Assembly (NCBI GenBank): GCA_947623505.1
Contig: CANQGT010000004.1
Coordinates: 78,022 to 142,021, forward strand
Direction: 5' to 3'
Origin: an uncultured Clostridia bacterium
GTDB taxonomy: Bacteria > Bacillota > Clostridia > Oscillospirales > Acutalibacteraceae
DNA: 64,000 nucleotides
The translations under genes were made by a program, and so were the position numbers. Below, in pieces: positions 15,633 through 24,962 of the stretch (its first letter is position 1; every line of letters starts with the position of its first letter). The notes under the pieces were generated by a model. The model saw nothing but the letters and a program-made list of their open reading frames with translations, did not search any database and was not told the DNA's origin.

Positions 15633-16067
15633 ATGATAAACACCGTTGTTTTGATGGGCAGGCTCACATATGAGCCCGAATTAAGAACCACACCCAACGG
15701 AATTTCGGTAATTCAGTTTCAGGTTGCCTGCGACAGGAATTTTCAAAGATCGGGCGAAGAGAGAAAAGCTGATTTTATCGACGTTACCGCGTGGCGTCAG
15801 ACTGCCGAATTCGTTTCCCGCTATTTTCACAAGGGTTCGATGATAGCCGTTGAGGGATCTATCCAGACCGACAGCTACACCGACAGTAACGGGAACAAGA
15901 GAAAGTCGTTTCAGGTCGTTGCGAACAACGTTTCGTTCTGCGGCTCAAAAGCGGAAAGCGGTTCAAACACCAATCCCGCCTACAGCCAGCCCGCGCCGAG
16001 CTATGCCTCGGCGGACAGCAGTGACTTTGAAGAAATCGTTGACGATGACGACGATTTACCATTTTAA
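15633..16067 (+). CDS. ssb: Single-stranded DNA-binding protein
   Basis: 144 residues: an N-terminal OB fold (MINTVVLMGRLTYEPELRTT, DFIDVTAWRQTAEFVSRYF), a Ser/Pro-rich linker and an acidic tip ending DDDDDLPF, the peptide that recruits partner proteins in replication and repair. It coats single-stranded DNA as a tetramer. It is co-transcribed between rpsF and rpsR, the standard Firmicutes order. Length and all motifs are normal. RBS AGGGGG lies seven bases before ATG 15633. Confidence 0.97.
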   Translation: MINTVVLMGRLTYEPELRTTPNGISVIQFQVACDRNFQRSGEERKADFIDVTAWRQTAEFVSRYFHKGSMIAVEGSIQTDSYTDSNGNKRKSFQVVANNVSFCGSKAESGSNTNPAYSQPAPSYASADSSDFEEIVDDDDDLPF

Positions 16068-16085
16068 TGAAGGAGGAAACCGATT

Positions 16086-16325
16086 ATGGCATACAATAAG
16101 GCCGGAGTTGTCAAAAAAGGCCGCAAAAAGGTCTGCCAGTTTTGCGCTGAAAAGTGTGAATATATAGATTACAAGGACGTCAGCAAGCTCAATAAATATA
16201 CTTCAGAAAGAGCCAAGATCCTTCCCCGCCGTGTAACGGGCACTTGCGCAAAGCATCAGAGAGAGCTCACCACCGCCATCAAGCGCGCGCGTCAGATTGC
16301 TCTTCTCCCCTACAGCGCGGACTGA
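16086..16325 (+). CDS. rpsR: 30S ribosomal protein S18
   Basis: 79 residues with a strong RBS (AAGGAGG) before ATG 16086. [18 protein letters not shown] and [20 protein letters not shown] are the S18 signature. Cysteines at CQFC, C and C make this a zinc-binding (C+) form of S18, as in some zinc-dependent ribosomal protein variants. It forms a heterodimer with S6 on the platform of the small subunit. It is the last gene of the operon, followed by a hairpin at 16342. Confidence 0.97.
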   Translation: MAYNKAGVVKKGRKKVCQFCAEKCEYIDYKDVSKLNKYTSERAKILPRRVTGTCAKHQRELTTAIKRARQIALLPYSAD

Positions 16326-16341
16326 TACTAAAAGTATTTTT

Positions 16342-16672
16342 AAAGAACCTTGCAAAACAAGGTTCTTTCAGCGTGTAGAAAAAGTCAGGGAAACAGATTT
16401 CTACACGCCGGCAGACTTCGAGAAACGGAACTGAATTCGCCTTTCGGCAATTCGTCGGCGTACATAGGTACGGTAGAGTTGCCGAAAGGTGAAAGCGCCG
16501 AAAGCCGCTTAAATTCGATATTCAAGCGGCTTTCTTATTGCAGTAGTTATTAAAAATTATACAGACTGAATTTTTGTAGGTGATACCGATAACGCAAGCA
16601 TATTTATTTTATCGGCGCGGTTCAGACCGCTTTATCGACAGTCTGAAAGAACCTTGCAAAACAAGGTTCTTT
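16342..16672. repeat. Hairpin-dense intergenic region framed by two identical terminator hairpins
   Basis: No gene is visible in 16326-16712. The 27-base palindrome AAAGAACCTTG-CAAAA-CAAGGTTCTTT occurs identically at 16342-16368 and 16646-16672; the second copy has a T-run and acts as a terminator or precedes dus. Between them lie a 10-bp stem GCGTGTAGAA/TTCTACACGC (16371-16380 and 16399-16408), a pairing CTTTCGGCAA/TTGCCGAAAG (from 16441 and near 16480), a stem AAGCCGCTT/AAGCGGCTT near 16502-16530, and CAGACTG/CAGTCTG closing the right part. The density of consecutive stems suggests a structured RNA or a palindromic mobile repeat. Function unknown. Confidence 0.6.
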
Positions 16673-16712
16673 TTTCTTGCGTTTTATGCTATACTCGTTT
16701 TGAGGTAGAAAG

Positions 16713-17678
16713 ATGAAGATAAAAGACATTGAATTTTGCGGCTTTGCTTTTCTCGCGCCGATGGCCGGAATAGCCGACAGGGCCTTTCGGGAGCTCTGCG
16801 CCCGTTTCGGCGCGGCAGGCACCGTAAGCGAAATGGTAAGCTCCAAAGGCCTTGTTATGGGAGACGCGAAAAGCGCCGGGCTTCTGCGCTTCGGAGAAGA
16901 GGAGGGCGTAAAAGCCGCTCAGATTTTCGGCGACGATCCCGAAATTATGGCGCGGGCGGCCGTTAAATGCCTTGAATTTAAGCCGGATATAATAGATATA
17001 AATATGGGCTGCCCCGCTCCGAAGGTGGCAATGAACGGCGGCGGCGCGAGCCTGATGAAAAATCCGGAGCTTGCGGGCGAGATAATGGCGGCGGTTTCCG
17101 GCGCGGTAAGCATTCCCGTAACAGCCAAAATACGAAAAGGTTGGGACGACGGCAGCGTGAACGCCGTTGAGCTTGCACAGATACTCGAAAAAAACGGAGC
17201 GAGCGCGATAACCGTTCACGGCAGAACAAGGGCGCAGATGTACAGCGGCAAAGCCGACACGGAGATAATCAGGCGGGTAAAAGAGGCCGTGAGCATTCCC
17301 GTTATAGGAAACGGCGACATTACCGACTCTCAAAGCGCCGCCCTTATGCTTGAAAAAACGGGATGCGACGCCGTTATGGTCGGCAGGGGTGCACTCGGCA
17401 ATCCGTGGATATTTCGGCAGATAAACGCTTATCTTTCATCCGGCGTTACCGTTCCCCCTCCGAGCCTTGAGGAAAAAATGGCCGTTATGCTGGGGCAGAT
17501 AAGAAAAACGAAAGAATACAAGGGCGAATACACGGCAATGCGGGAAGCGCGCCACCATGCCGCGTATTACACAAAGGGGCTGCGCGGCGGAGCGAAATAC
17601 CGGGCGGAGATCTCCGGACTTGAAACATATAAACAGTTAGAGGAAATAACATACAGAATATTAAAGGAAAATTCGTGA
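16713..17678 (+). CDS. dusB: tRNA-dihydrouridine synthase (DusB family)
   Basis: 321 residues, FMN-dependent (beta/alpha)8 barrel. FLAPMAGIADRAFRELC binds FMN; NMGCPAPKVAMNGGGASLM carries the catalytic Cys; AITVHGRTRAQMYSG and VIGNGDITDSQSA complete the Dus signature. It reduces uridines in the tRNA D loop. GAGG lies eight bases before ATG 16713. Its stop overlaps the next start by four bases (ATGA at 17675-17678), making a three-gene unit with nagA and trmL. The DusB rather than DusA/C assignment is by the usual Firmicutes type. Confidence 0.93.
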   Translation: MKIKDIEFCGFAFLAPMAGIADRAFRELCARFGAAGTVSEMVSSKGLVMGDAKSAGLLRFGEEEGVKAAQIFGDDPEIMARAAVKCLEFKPDIIDINMGCPAPKVAMNGGGASLMKNPELAGEIMAAVSGAVSIPVTAKIRKGWDDGSVNAVELAQILEKNGASAITVHGRTRAQMYSGKADTEIIRRVKEAVSIPVIGNGDITDSQSAALMLEKTGCDAVMVGRGALGNPWIFRQINAYLSSGVTVPPPSLEEKMAVMLGQIRKTKEYKGEYTAMREARHHAAYYTKGLRGGAKYRAEISGLETYKQLEEITYRILKENS

Positions 17679-18799
17679 TGATTTTAAAAAACGTTTGCTT
17701 TTACAATGATCTGTTTGAAAAAGAAACCGCCGATTTCAGAATAGAAAAAGGCAGAATAGCCGAAATCGGCGTTATCGCCGAAGACGGCAGGGATATGAGC
17801 GGGCTTACCGCCTTGCCCGGATTTGTGGATATTCATATTCACGGGGCGATGGGCGGCGATTTTTGCGACGCTAAGTTCGAAAGCCTCGATAAAATAAGCG
17901 CGTATCTTGCGAAAAATGGGATAACCTCATTTTGCCCCGCCACAATGACGCTCGGCTCTTCGAAGCTTGAGAAAATAATGGAAACGGGCAGGGCTTACAA
18001 GGGGCGCGAGGCGGGCGCGAAGATAGCCGGAATAAATATGGAAGGGCCGTATATCTCATATCTGAAAAAAGGAGCGCAAAACGGCGATTTCATAAGAGAG
18101 GGCAGCATCGCCGAATTTGAACGGCTTTACGATTTGAGCGGCGGACTTATAAAGCTTATAACGGTTGCCCCCGAAGCGTTTGACAGCGACGGATTTATAA
18201 AACGGGCAAGCGAAAAATGCACCGTTTCGATAGGCCACACAAACGCGAACGCGAAAGAGACGCTGCGGGCGACTGAAATGGGAGCCGCGCACGCGACTCA
18301 TCTTTATAACGCTATGACGGGTATGACTCACAGAGAGGCGGGCGCCGCGGGAACGCTTCTTGACAGTGAGAACGTAACCTGCGAGCTAATATGCGACGGC
18401 AGCCACGTCTGCCCCGCCGTGCTGAGAAACACATTTAAAATACTCGGTGAAAACAGAGCCTGCGTAATATCGGATTCCATGCGCGCGGCGGGACTCGGCG
18501 AGGGCGAATACGAGCTCGGCGGGCAGCAGGTATATGTGAAAAACGGCGGAAAATGCGCCGTGCTTTCGGACGGAACGATAGCCGCCTCCATAACGAACGT
18601 TTTTGAGGAATTTAAAAATCTGCTCTCTTTCGGCGTTGATTTTAAAGCGGCGCTGAAAAGCTGCACGATAAATCCTTCGCGCGCAATAGGTATGGATTCT
18701 CAAATCGGCTCGATCGCCGTGGGAAAGGCGGCGGACATCGTTTTTGTTGACGATGAAATGAATATCAGGGAAGTTTATATAAATGGAAAACTCGCTTAA
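17675..18799 (+). CDS. nagA: N-acetylglucosamine-6-phosphate deacetylase
   Basis: 374 residues of the amidohydrolase superfamily. GFVDIHIHGAMGGDF gives the metal-side histidines, INMEGPYIS the metal-binding Glu, SIGHTNANA and THLYNAMTGM further histidines, and ISDSMRAAG the catalytic Asp. It converts GlcNAc-6-P to glucosamine-6-P for amino-sugar catabolism and wall recycling. No nagB or sugar transporter is nearby; it sits between two tRNA-modifying genes with overlaps on both sides (4 bases with dus, 17 with trmL). Expression is therefore probably constitutive with them. Confidence 0.94.
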   Translation: MMILKNVCFYNDLFEKETADFRIEKGRIAEIGVIAEDGRDMSGLTALPGFVDIHIHGAMGGDFCDAKFESLDKISAYLAKNGITSFCPATMTLGSSKLEKIMETGRAYKGREAGAKIAGINMEGPYISYLKKGAQNGDFIREGSIAEFERLYDLSGGLIKLITVAPEAFDSDGFIKRASEKCTVSIGHTNANAKETLRATEMGAAHATHLYNAMTGMTHREAGAAGTLLDSENVTCELICDGSHVCPAVLRNTFKILGENRACVISDSMRAAGLGEGEYELGGQQVYVKNGGKCAVLSDGTIAASITNVFEEFKNLLSFGVDFKAALKSCTINPSRAIGMDSQIGSIAVGKAADIVFVDDEMNIREVYINGKLA

Positions 18800-19283
18800 C
18801 GTTGCTTTGATAGAACCCGAAATACCGCAGAACACGGGAAATATAGCGCGCACCTGCGCCGCCACGGGCGCGAGGCTGCACCTTGTGGGACCTATGGGCT
18901 TTCAGATAGACGAAAAGCGTGTGCGCCGCGCAGGGCTTGATTACTGGGATAAGCTTGACATCACCTATTATGACGATTCCGATGAATTTTTTGAGAAAAA
19001 CGCCGGCGCGCAGTTCTTTTTCTTTTCCACGAAAGCGCGGCGGTGCCACAGCGACGTAAATTATCCGAACGGCGCTTTTCTCGTTTTCGGCAAGGAGACG
19101 AAAGGGCTGGACGAGGAGCTTCTCAAAGCGAACCCCGAAAGATGCGTCCGCATACCGATGCGCGGGATAATAAGAAGTCTTAATCTGAGCAACAGCGTTG
19201 CCATAGCGGTTTATGAAACGCTGCGGCAATGGGGCTATCCCGAGCTTTCAAAAGAGGGCAGATTACATAGGCTTGAATGGTAA
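18783..19283 (+). CDS. trmL: tRNA (cytidine/uridine-2'-O)-methyltransferase TrmL
   Basis: 166 residues, the compact SPOUT form. ALIEPEIPQNTGNIARTCAA is the hallmark start; FGKETKGLDEELL and IPMRGIIRSLNLSNSVAIAVYE form the knotted SAM site. It methylates the ribose of the wobble base (position 34) in tRNA-Leu isoacceptors. The gene starts inside the nagA end (17-base overlap) in another frame, with GGGAAG upstream. A strong bidirectional terminator follows at 19282. The family is certain; position 34 specificity follows from family knowledge. Confidence 0.93.
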   Translation: MENSLNVALIEPEIPQNTGNIARTCAATGARLHLVGPMGFQIDEKRVRRAGLDYWDKLDITYYDDSDEFFEKNAGAQFFFFSTKARRCHSDVNYPNGAFLVFGKETKGLDEELLKANPERCVRIPMRGIIRSLNLSNSVAIAVYETLRQWGYPELSKEGRLHRLEW

Positions 19284-19320
19284 AATTAAAAACGCGGTTT
19301 GAAACCGCGTTTTAATTTTT
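19282..19320. terminator. Bidirectional terminator between trmL and patatin gene
   Basis: An almost perfect palindrome centred at 19301 (AAAAACGCGGTTT / GAAACCGCGTTTT with A-rich and T-rich flanks) ends the plus-strand dus operon and can serve the converging minus-strand gene at 19366. Confidence 0.85.
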
Positions 19321-19365
19321 ACGAAATATTTTGCAAATCGGCGCTCGGCTAACCGCGCGCCTCTA

Positions 19366-20217
19366 TCATTCGGCGAGAAATTTTTTAACATTTTCGATTT
19401 CACGGCTGCCCTGAAGGTAACCGAGGCGATAAATGGATTCAAGCTTTGCCGTGTCGTTTTCCATAGAGGAGCAATTCAGCGGGCTCGACGGGCAAATTAC
19501 ATAAACCCCGCCCGCTTTTTCCTGCTCTTCAACATATCTGCGCTGAGCGTTATACATATTATGGCGGTTCATTATAACTTGCGAGAGCATAGGATATTTT
19601 TTATATATCAGCTTCATAAGTCTCGCGGCTTTTATCGGGGGCTTTACAAAATTTCTGTCCTGAGTAAGGATAAGAACCGTTTTGCGGCAGCCGTCCTCAA
19701 ACGCGCGTTTAAGCGGAATTGAATCGGCAAGGCCGCCGTCGAAATAATGAACGCCGTCAAGCTCAACGCCTTTTGTAACAAGCGGCATAGCGCAGCTTGC
19801 CCTCAGCACGAGGCAGCCGAATTCCCTTAAATCCTTGGGATAAAAATATTCCGCCTTTCCGGTGAGAGCGTTTGTGACAACGGCGCACAAAACGGAATTG
19901 CTTTTTTCATATTCCTCATAATCAAGAGGCATAAGATTGTAAGAAAGCTCGCCGAAAATCCAGCCGAGATTAAGATATTCGCCGCTTTGCCGATAAGCGT
20001 GAAGCCCCATATAATTCTTATCGCGGCAGTAATTTATTGTTATATCGTGCTGGCGGTGAAGATTCTTCCCCAAAAACGACGCGGCGTTGCAGGAGCCCGC
20101 CGAAACGCCGATAACATAAGGGAACGTGATTTTGTTTTCTATAAAAGCGTCGAGCACGCCGCTTGTGAATATTCCGCGATTGCCGCCGCCCTCGAGCACA
20201 AGACCGCTTTCATACAT
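19366..20217 (-). CDS. Patatin-like phospholipase family protein
   Basis: 283 residues. GLVLEGGGNRGIFTSGVLDA is the oxyanion-hole motif (GGGxRG), VIGVSAGSCNA the nucleophile elbow (GxSxG) and FDGGLADSIPL the DG(G/A) motif with the catalytic Asp, so the Ser-Asp dyad is complete. It resembles the YjeN/RssA-type bacterial patatins, likely an intracellular acyl-lipid hydrolase; no signal peptide is present. It is read away from trmL and is followed upstream (on its own strand) by a small membrane protein gene. The substrate is unknown. Confidence 0.9.
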   Translation of the reverse strand: MYESGLVLEGGGNRGIFTSGVLDAFIENKITFPYVIGVSAGSCNAASFLGKNLHRQHDITINYCRDKNYMGLHAYRQSGEYLNLGWIFGELSYNLMPLDYEEYEKSNSVLCAVVTNALTGKAEYFYPKDLREFGCLVLRASCAMPLVTKGVELDGVHYFDGGLADSIPLKRAFEDGCRKTVLILTQDRNFVKPPIKAARLMKLIYKKYPMLSQVIMNRHNMYNAQRRYVEEQEKAGGVYVICPSSPLNCSSMENDTAKLESIYRLGYLQGSREIENVKKFLAE

Positions 20218-20296
20218 TATTTAACACTCCGTTTCAAAAATCAGGGGAGCAACCGCCGTTGCTCCCCTATAATATTGTTGACTGTTTTCTCGCGGA

Positions 20297-20530
20297 TTAT
20301 TCGGCCGCCTCTTCTTTTTCGGGAGCCGCCTCTTCCTTAGGAGCGGGAGCCTCTTCGTTCTTTACGTCGATGATTTCAAGATCATCGTCACACTCAAAGA
20401 AATCGTTGTCGTCATAATACGCGGGATCTTTTTTTGCCGTAAGCTTCTTTACGCCAAGATAAGCCGCCGCGGCAACGCCCGCTATCGCAACTATTGCAAG
20501 AATTATCTTAACGATTTTATTGAAATTCAT
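20297..20530 (-). CDS. Small single-pass membrane protein with acidic tail
   Basis: The ATG at 20528-20530 is preferred over an upstream in-frame TTG because GGAGG lies directly before it. The 77-residue product has one membrane helix (IVKIILAIVAIAGVAAAAYL), a Lys patch (KKLTAKK), then a highly acidic tail with EDDLEIIDVKNEE-like and Glu/Ala/Pro repeats. The topology is probably N-out or N-in with an acidic cytoplasmic tail. I recognise no family. It lies between a patatin gene and secA on the same strand. Confidence 0.7.
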   Translation of the reverse strand: MNFNKIVKIILAIVAIAGVAAAAYLGVKKLTAKKDPAYYDDNDFFECDDDLEIIDVKNEEAPAPKEEAAPEKEEAAE

Positions 20531-20613
20531 AATTCTATCCTCCAAAGAATATGATATTTTTTACAAATTTATTATATACCCACCGTTCGTCAAAGTCAAG
20601 CGGTAACGCCCGA

Positions 20614-23376
20614 TTATTCTTTGGACGCCTTTTCGGCAAGTTTTTCGGGAGAACCGCAGCATTTCTTGTATTTTTTACCGCTTCCGCAGGGGCACGGATC
20701 GTTGGGACCCACCTTTTTGCCCTTTCTTACGGGGGCGGTCTTAACGCTGTCGTCTCCTCCGGCGGACGCAGCCGTTACTTTCGCGACGGCTTTGCGCTCA
20801 ACGTCCTCGCGCCTTTTCGGCATTATCATAAGCAGCATTTCAACTGTTTTTTCGCGTATAGCGGCCGTCATCTCGTCAAACATATCATATGATTCGTTTC
20901 TGAACGCCACGATTGGATCCTGCTGCGCGTAGGAACGCAGGTGTATTCCCTCTTTCAAATCGTCCATCGCGTCGATATGCTCCATCCAAAGTGTATCGAC
21001 ATTTCGCAGAAGCACCATTCTCTGAAATTCGCCGAATATCTCGTCGCCGAGTATTGCGCGCTTGTCGTCAAGTATCTTTCTGCCCCTGTCTTTAAGCATT
21101 TGGGCTATATCGTCCACCGTCATATCGGTAAGATCCTGAAAATCGTCCGCGTCAACAAGCCAGCCTCTGTATTTTTCTTTAAGACCGCTGATATTCCAGT
21201 CCTTTTTGTCCGCGTCCTTGGCGCAGTAAATCGCAACGGCTTCGTCTATGCTTGAATCGAGCATACCGATTATCCTGTCGGAAAGATCGGTGCCCTCAAG
21301 CACCATATCGCGCTGCTTATAGATAAGCTCGCGCTGGCGGTTCATAACGTCGTCGTACTGCAAAGTGTTTTTGCGTATGCCGAAATTGCGCCCTTCCACC
21401 TTGCGCTGGGCGGATTCAACGGTTTTCGAGATCATTTTGCTCGGAACGGGCATATTTTCGTCTTCCGTAAGAGCGCCCATTATCGATTTCATTCTCTCTC
21501 CTCCGAAAAGACGCATAAGATCGTCCTCAAGAGAAAGATAAAATTGGGATTTACCGGGATCTCCCTGTCGTCCCGAACGGCCGCGAAGCTGATTGTCGAT
21601 TCTCCTTGAATCGTGGCGTTCAGTGCCGAGAATAAACAGACCGCCCGCCGCCTTGACCTTTTCGGCCTCGTCCTTTATTTCGTCCTTATATTTTGCCTCA
21701 AGCTCCCTGAAAGTGCGCCTTGCCTCAAGTATTTCCTCATCGTCCGTCTCCGCGAAGCCCGTGGCCTCGGCGATAAGCTCATCGGAATACTGCATTCTCT
21801 TCATCTCGGCTTTCGCCAGAAATTCCGAGTTTCCCCCGAGCATAATATCGGTTCCGCGCCCCGCCATATTTGTGGCTATCGTAACGGCGCCGAGCTTGCC
21901 CGCCTGGGCGATTATCTCCGCCTCGCGCTCATGGTTTTTCGCGTTGAGTACGTTATGCGGTATCCTCTCGCGTTTAAGCATTTTAGAGAGCACCTCGCTC
22001 TTTTCAATGCTTATCGTGCCGACGAGTATCGGCTGCCCCGCCTCGTGGCATTTCTTTATCTGCTCTATTGCGTTGTTGAATTTTCCGCGCTCCGTCTGGA
22101 AAATAACGTCCGGCATATCTTCGCGGATAAGCGGCTTGTTCGTGGGTATCTCAACAACGTCGAGTTTGTAGATCTCGCTGAATTCGGGGGCCTCGGTAAG
22201 GGCTGTTCCCGTCATACCGGAGAGCTTTCCGTAAAGGCGGAAGTAGTTTTGGAAGGTTATTGTGGCAAGAGTTTTGCTTTCGTGCTCAACCTTAACGTTT
22301 TCCTTGGCCTCGAGCGCCTGATGCAAACCGTCGTTATAACGTCTGCCGAGCATTATACGGCCGGTAAATTCATCAACGATAAGCACCTGCCCGTCCTTTA
22401 CGACGTAATCAATATCGCGGCGCATAACGCCTATCGCCTTTATCGCCTGATTTATATGGTGAAGCAGCGTTGTGTTTTCCATATCCATAAGGTTTTCAAC
22501 ACCGAAACGCTCCTCGGCCTTGCGAACGCCGCTTTGGGTAAGCGTGGCCGTTTTTGCTTTTTCGTCAACGATAAAATCGCCGTCGTAAGTGGATTCGGTA
22601 TCTTCCTTTTCGTCCATCTGGGCGACTTTTACCATCTTAAGGCTCCTCGCAAATTCGTTTGCCCTGGTATACATATCGGTGGACTGTTCGCCCCTGCCGC
22701 TGATTATAAGAGGAGTCCTCGCCTCGTCTATGAGTATGGAATCCACCTCGTCCACGATAGCGAACGCGTGGCCCCTCTGTACCTTTTGGGATTTATACTG
22801 AACCATATTGTCCCTAAGATAGTCGAAGCCCATCTCGTTGTTTGTGCCGTAGGTGATGTCGCAATTATACGCCTCTTTGCGCTCCTCGTTTGTTTTTTCG
22901 TGAATGATAAGCCCCGCGGTAAGCCCTAAAAAACGGTATATTTTACCCATCCATTCGCAGTCGCGCTTAGCGAGGTAATCGTTCACGGTGACTATGTGAA
23001 CGCCCTTACCCGTCAACGCGTTCAGATACGCCGGAAGAGTGGCAACAAGCGTTTTGCCCTCGCCCGTTTTCATTTCGGCTATTCTTCCCTGATGAAGAAC
23101 GATGCCGCCTATTACCTGAACCTCGAAATGCTTCATTCCGACAACACGCCACGCCGCTTCGCGGCACACCGCGAAAGCGTCGGGCAGAATATCGTCAAGC
23201 GTTTCTCCCTGAGCGAGCCTTCCTTTCAGTATATCCGTTTGAGAGATAAGTTCTTTGTCGCTCATAGGCTGATATTTGCTTTCGAGCGCAAGCACCTTAT
23301 CCGATGTTTTTCTGATTTTTTTTACCTCTTTTTCGGAGTAATCCCCGAATATGGCGGTAAGAAATTTTCCAGCCAT
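20614..23376 (-). CDS. secA: Preprotein translocase ATPase SecA
   Basis: 920 residues, full length. [14 protein letters not shown] is Walker [21 protein letters not shown] is the DEAD-like motif [15 protein letters not shown] and [11 protein letters not shown] are motifs V/VI. The C-terminus [20 protein letters not shown] is the zinc-binding SEC-C tail that contacts SecB or phospholipid. It drives protein export through SecYEG. GAGGTG precedes ATG 23374-23376. A lipoprotein gene follows upstream on the same strand. The single copy has no sign of being a SecA2. Confidence 0.97.
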   Translation of the reverse strand: MAGKFLTAIFGDYSEKEVKKIRKTSDKVLALESKYQPMSDKELISQTDILKGRLAQGETLDDILPDAFAVCREAAWRVVGMKHFEVQVIGGIVLHQGRIAEMKTGEGKTLVATLPAYLNALTGKGVHIVTVNDYLAKRDCEWMGKIYRFLGLTAGLIIHEKTNEERKEAYNCDITYGTNNEMGFDYLRDNMVQYKSQKVQRGHAFAIVDEVDSILIDEARTPLIISGRGEQSTDMYTRANEFARSLKMVKVAQMDEKEDTESTYDGDFIVDEKAKTATLTQSGVRKAEERFGVENLMDMENTTLLHHINQAIKAIGVMRRDIDYVVKDGQVLIVDEFTGRIMLGRRYNDGLHQALEAKENVKVEHESKTLATITFQNYFRLYGKLSGMTGTALTEAPEFSEIYKLDVVEIPTNKPLIREDMPDVIFQTERGKFNNAIEQIKKCHEAGQPILVGTISIEKSEVLSKMLKRERIPHNVLNAKNHEREAEIIAQAGKLGAVTIATNMAGRGTDIMLGGNSEFLAKAEMKRMQYSDELIAEATGFAETDDEEILEARRTFRELEAKYKDEIKDEAEKVKAAGGLFILGTERHDSRRIDNQLRGRSGRQGDPGKSQFYLSLEDDLMRLFGGERMKSIMGALTEDENMPVPSKMISKTVESAQRKVEGRNFGIRKNTLQYDDVMNRQRELIYKQRDMVLEGTDLSDRIIGMLDSSIDEAVAIYCAKDADKKDWNISGLKEKYRGWLVDADDFQDLTDMTVDDIAQMLKDRGRKILDDKRAILGDEIFGEFQRMVLLRNVDTLWMEHIDAMDDLKEGIHLRSYAQQDPIVAFRNESYDMFDEMTAAIREKTVEMLLMIMPKRREDVERKAVAKVTAASAGGDDSVKTAPVRKGKKVGPNDPCPCGSGKKYKKCCGSPEKLAEKASKE

Positions 23377-23448
23377 TTGTTCACCTCAAAAGTGTATTTT
23401 TCCGATAGCGCCGCCGAAACGGACGCTTTTTTGCCGCACCGAAACGGT

Positions 23449-24045
23449 TTATATCCCCGCTATCCCGCTTATCGCTTTAAGCGCGCCGCCGGAAACGGCG
23501 TCCTCTGCATCGGCATCAAAGCGAAGCACAAGATTATCGGCTCCCTCTTTGATTTTAAGCGTTATATCCACGGGCGTTTCGCGCATGGAGCAGCCGTCGA
23601 TGCTTTTCACAAGCACCGAAAGATTTTCATTGAGCCAGCCGTCGTCGCTCAGCTTCGGCAGAAGTTCCATAAGGGAATACTCTTTGAGCAGCTTATCGGC
23701 AAAATCACCCGCCGCCTCCGTAAACTCTTTGTTCGTTACCGACAGCGTTACCGTGGAAGCGTCCAGATCAATCTCTTTGATTTCATACGAAAGATTTGAA
23801 AAAATAGCCTTCCCCAGCGTAACGAACTGATCGTGCCCCTTTGAAAATGAAAGTATTTTGCTGAGCGTCGAAGATTTCACATAAGTTTCGAGAGTTTCCG
23901 TATCATAGCTTTTTAAAGCCTTGAAAGCAACGCTGACCGTTTTCTTCACGTTGCTTTCGGTCATACTCGCGTCGGGCTTTGAACAGCCGCAGAAAAGCCC
24001 GGCAATAAGAATAAGCGCAAAAGCGATTGAAAGTAATTTTTTCAT
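23449..24045 (-). CDS. Predicted lipoprotein of unknown function
   Basis: ATG at 24043-24045 (AGGAGAG before it) is chosen over a far upstream start. The 198-residue protein begins MKKLLSIAFALILIAGLFCG with lipobox LFCGC, so it should be lipid-anchored on the outer face. The mature part (KALKSYDTETLETYVKSS, VTLSVTNKEFTEAAGDFADK) resembles DUF4878/DUF5105-type small NTF2-like lipoproteins of Clostridia, but this is only a general likeness. It lies 72 bases upstream of secA on the same strand. Confidence 0.75.
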   Translation of the reverse strand: MKKLLSIAFALILIAGLFCGCSKPDASMTESNVKKTVSVAFKALKSYDTETLETYVKSSTLSKILSFSKGHDQFVTLGKAIFSNLSYEIKEIDLDASTVTLSVTNKEFTEAAGDFADKLLKEYSLMELLPKLSDDGWLNENLSVLVKSIDGCSMRETPVDITLKIKEGADNLVLRFDADAEDAVSGGALKAISGIAGI

Positions 24046-24316
24046 ATTCAAGCTCTCCTTTGTTATGTAATCAAAAGCCATTATATAACGAATTTTCAAA
24101 TATTTCAATACACGATTGTGAAAAATAAATTAAGAATTGCATAAAGAATTGCATATAAGGGTTTCGTATGTTATAATAACCTCAATCTCAACTTCAATTT
24201 GCTTTCGCAAATTTCCCGCGCTCTGCGCAAGGTTCCGACTTCATCGGCCGTTGATATGTTTATTAGTTGAAATCAGTCTGTTTAAATGCGATTTTTCGAC
24301 AATTTTAATTTTTTTA

Positions 24317-24345
24317 TTGACTTTTACCGTTAAAGCTGTTAAAAA
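24317..24345 (+). promoter_or_regulatory. Probable promoter of the cyclase gene
   Basis: TTGACT (24317-24322), 17-base spacer, TAAAAA (24340-24345), close upstream of ATG 24364. The -10 is weak. The rest of 24046-24316 is AT-rich, contains a direct repeat of AAGAATTGCATA near 24131, and shows no gene. Confidence 0.5.
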
Positions 24346-24363
24346 TGTTGATTTGAGGAAGAT

Positions 24364-24957
24364 ATGATTATTTACGATATTTCGCCCGATATTATGAAAG
24401 CGAAGCTTTACCCCGGCGACACGGAGCCGTCGCTTAAGCGCGTAAGCGAAATGGCCGCGGGCGGCGCATATAATCTGAGCGATATAAATATGTGCCTGCA
24501 CACGGGCGCTCATATCGACGCGCCTCTCCATTTTTTGGAGGACGGCTTGGGCGTTGCCGATATGCCTCTTGAAAAATTTATGGGGAAATGCACCGTTGCC
24601 TGCGCCGAAGGCCCCATAACTGCGCAGTGGGTTGAAAAGAATATGCCGTGGAACTGCAAAAGACTGCTTATAAAATGCGGCGGGAGCGGTTATCTTATGG
24701 AAAACGCCGTTCACGAGATATGCAGATTCCGAACGGAGCTTGTGGGCATAGATTCGCTTTCCGTGGGCAGCGCGGAAAACGAGGAGGCCGTTCACAGAGA
24801 GCTTATGTATAACGATATTGCCGTTCTTGAGGGGATCGACCTCAGCGGCGTAAAGGCGGGCGACTATTTTCTGTTCGCCGCGCCTCTTAAAATAGAAAAC
24901 GCCGAAGCGTCGCCCTGCCGCGCGTTGCTTATCGATGATATTTTTTCTTTTATGTGA
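24364..24957 (+). CDS. Cyclase/kynurenine-formamidase family hydrolase
   Basis: 197 residues with RBS GAGGAAG. CLHTGAHIDAPLHF matches the HxGTHxDxPxH metal-binding motif of the cyclase family (PF04199), with Ala replacing the Thr position. A later VGIDSLSVG segment is also typical. Members are metal-dependent hydrolases acting on formyl-kynurenine, isatin or other amides and lactones. No tryptophan catabolic gene is nearby, so a kynurenine role is unlikely. It ends right at the start of a sugar transferase gene, suggesting co-transcription. Confidence 0.85.
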   Translation: MIIYDISPDIMKAKLYPGDTEPSLKRVSEMAAGGAYNLSDINMCLHTGAHIDAPLHFLEDGLGVADMPLEKFMGKCTVACAEGPITAQWVEKNMPWNCKRLLIKCGGSGYLMENAVHEICRFRTELVGIDSLSVGSAENEEAVHRELMYNDIAVLEGIDLSGVKAGDYFLFAAPLKIENAEASPCRALLIDDIFSFM

Positions 24958-24962
24958 TTGCT

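Noticed and set aside
21613..22929. 438-codon plus-strand open frame inside secA, and a 447-codon one (60265-61608) inside the ComM gene
   Set aside because: Both are antisense to genes with complete motif sets and encode Arg/Tyr/His-rich, non-domain sequence typical of shadow frames.
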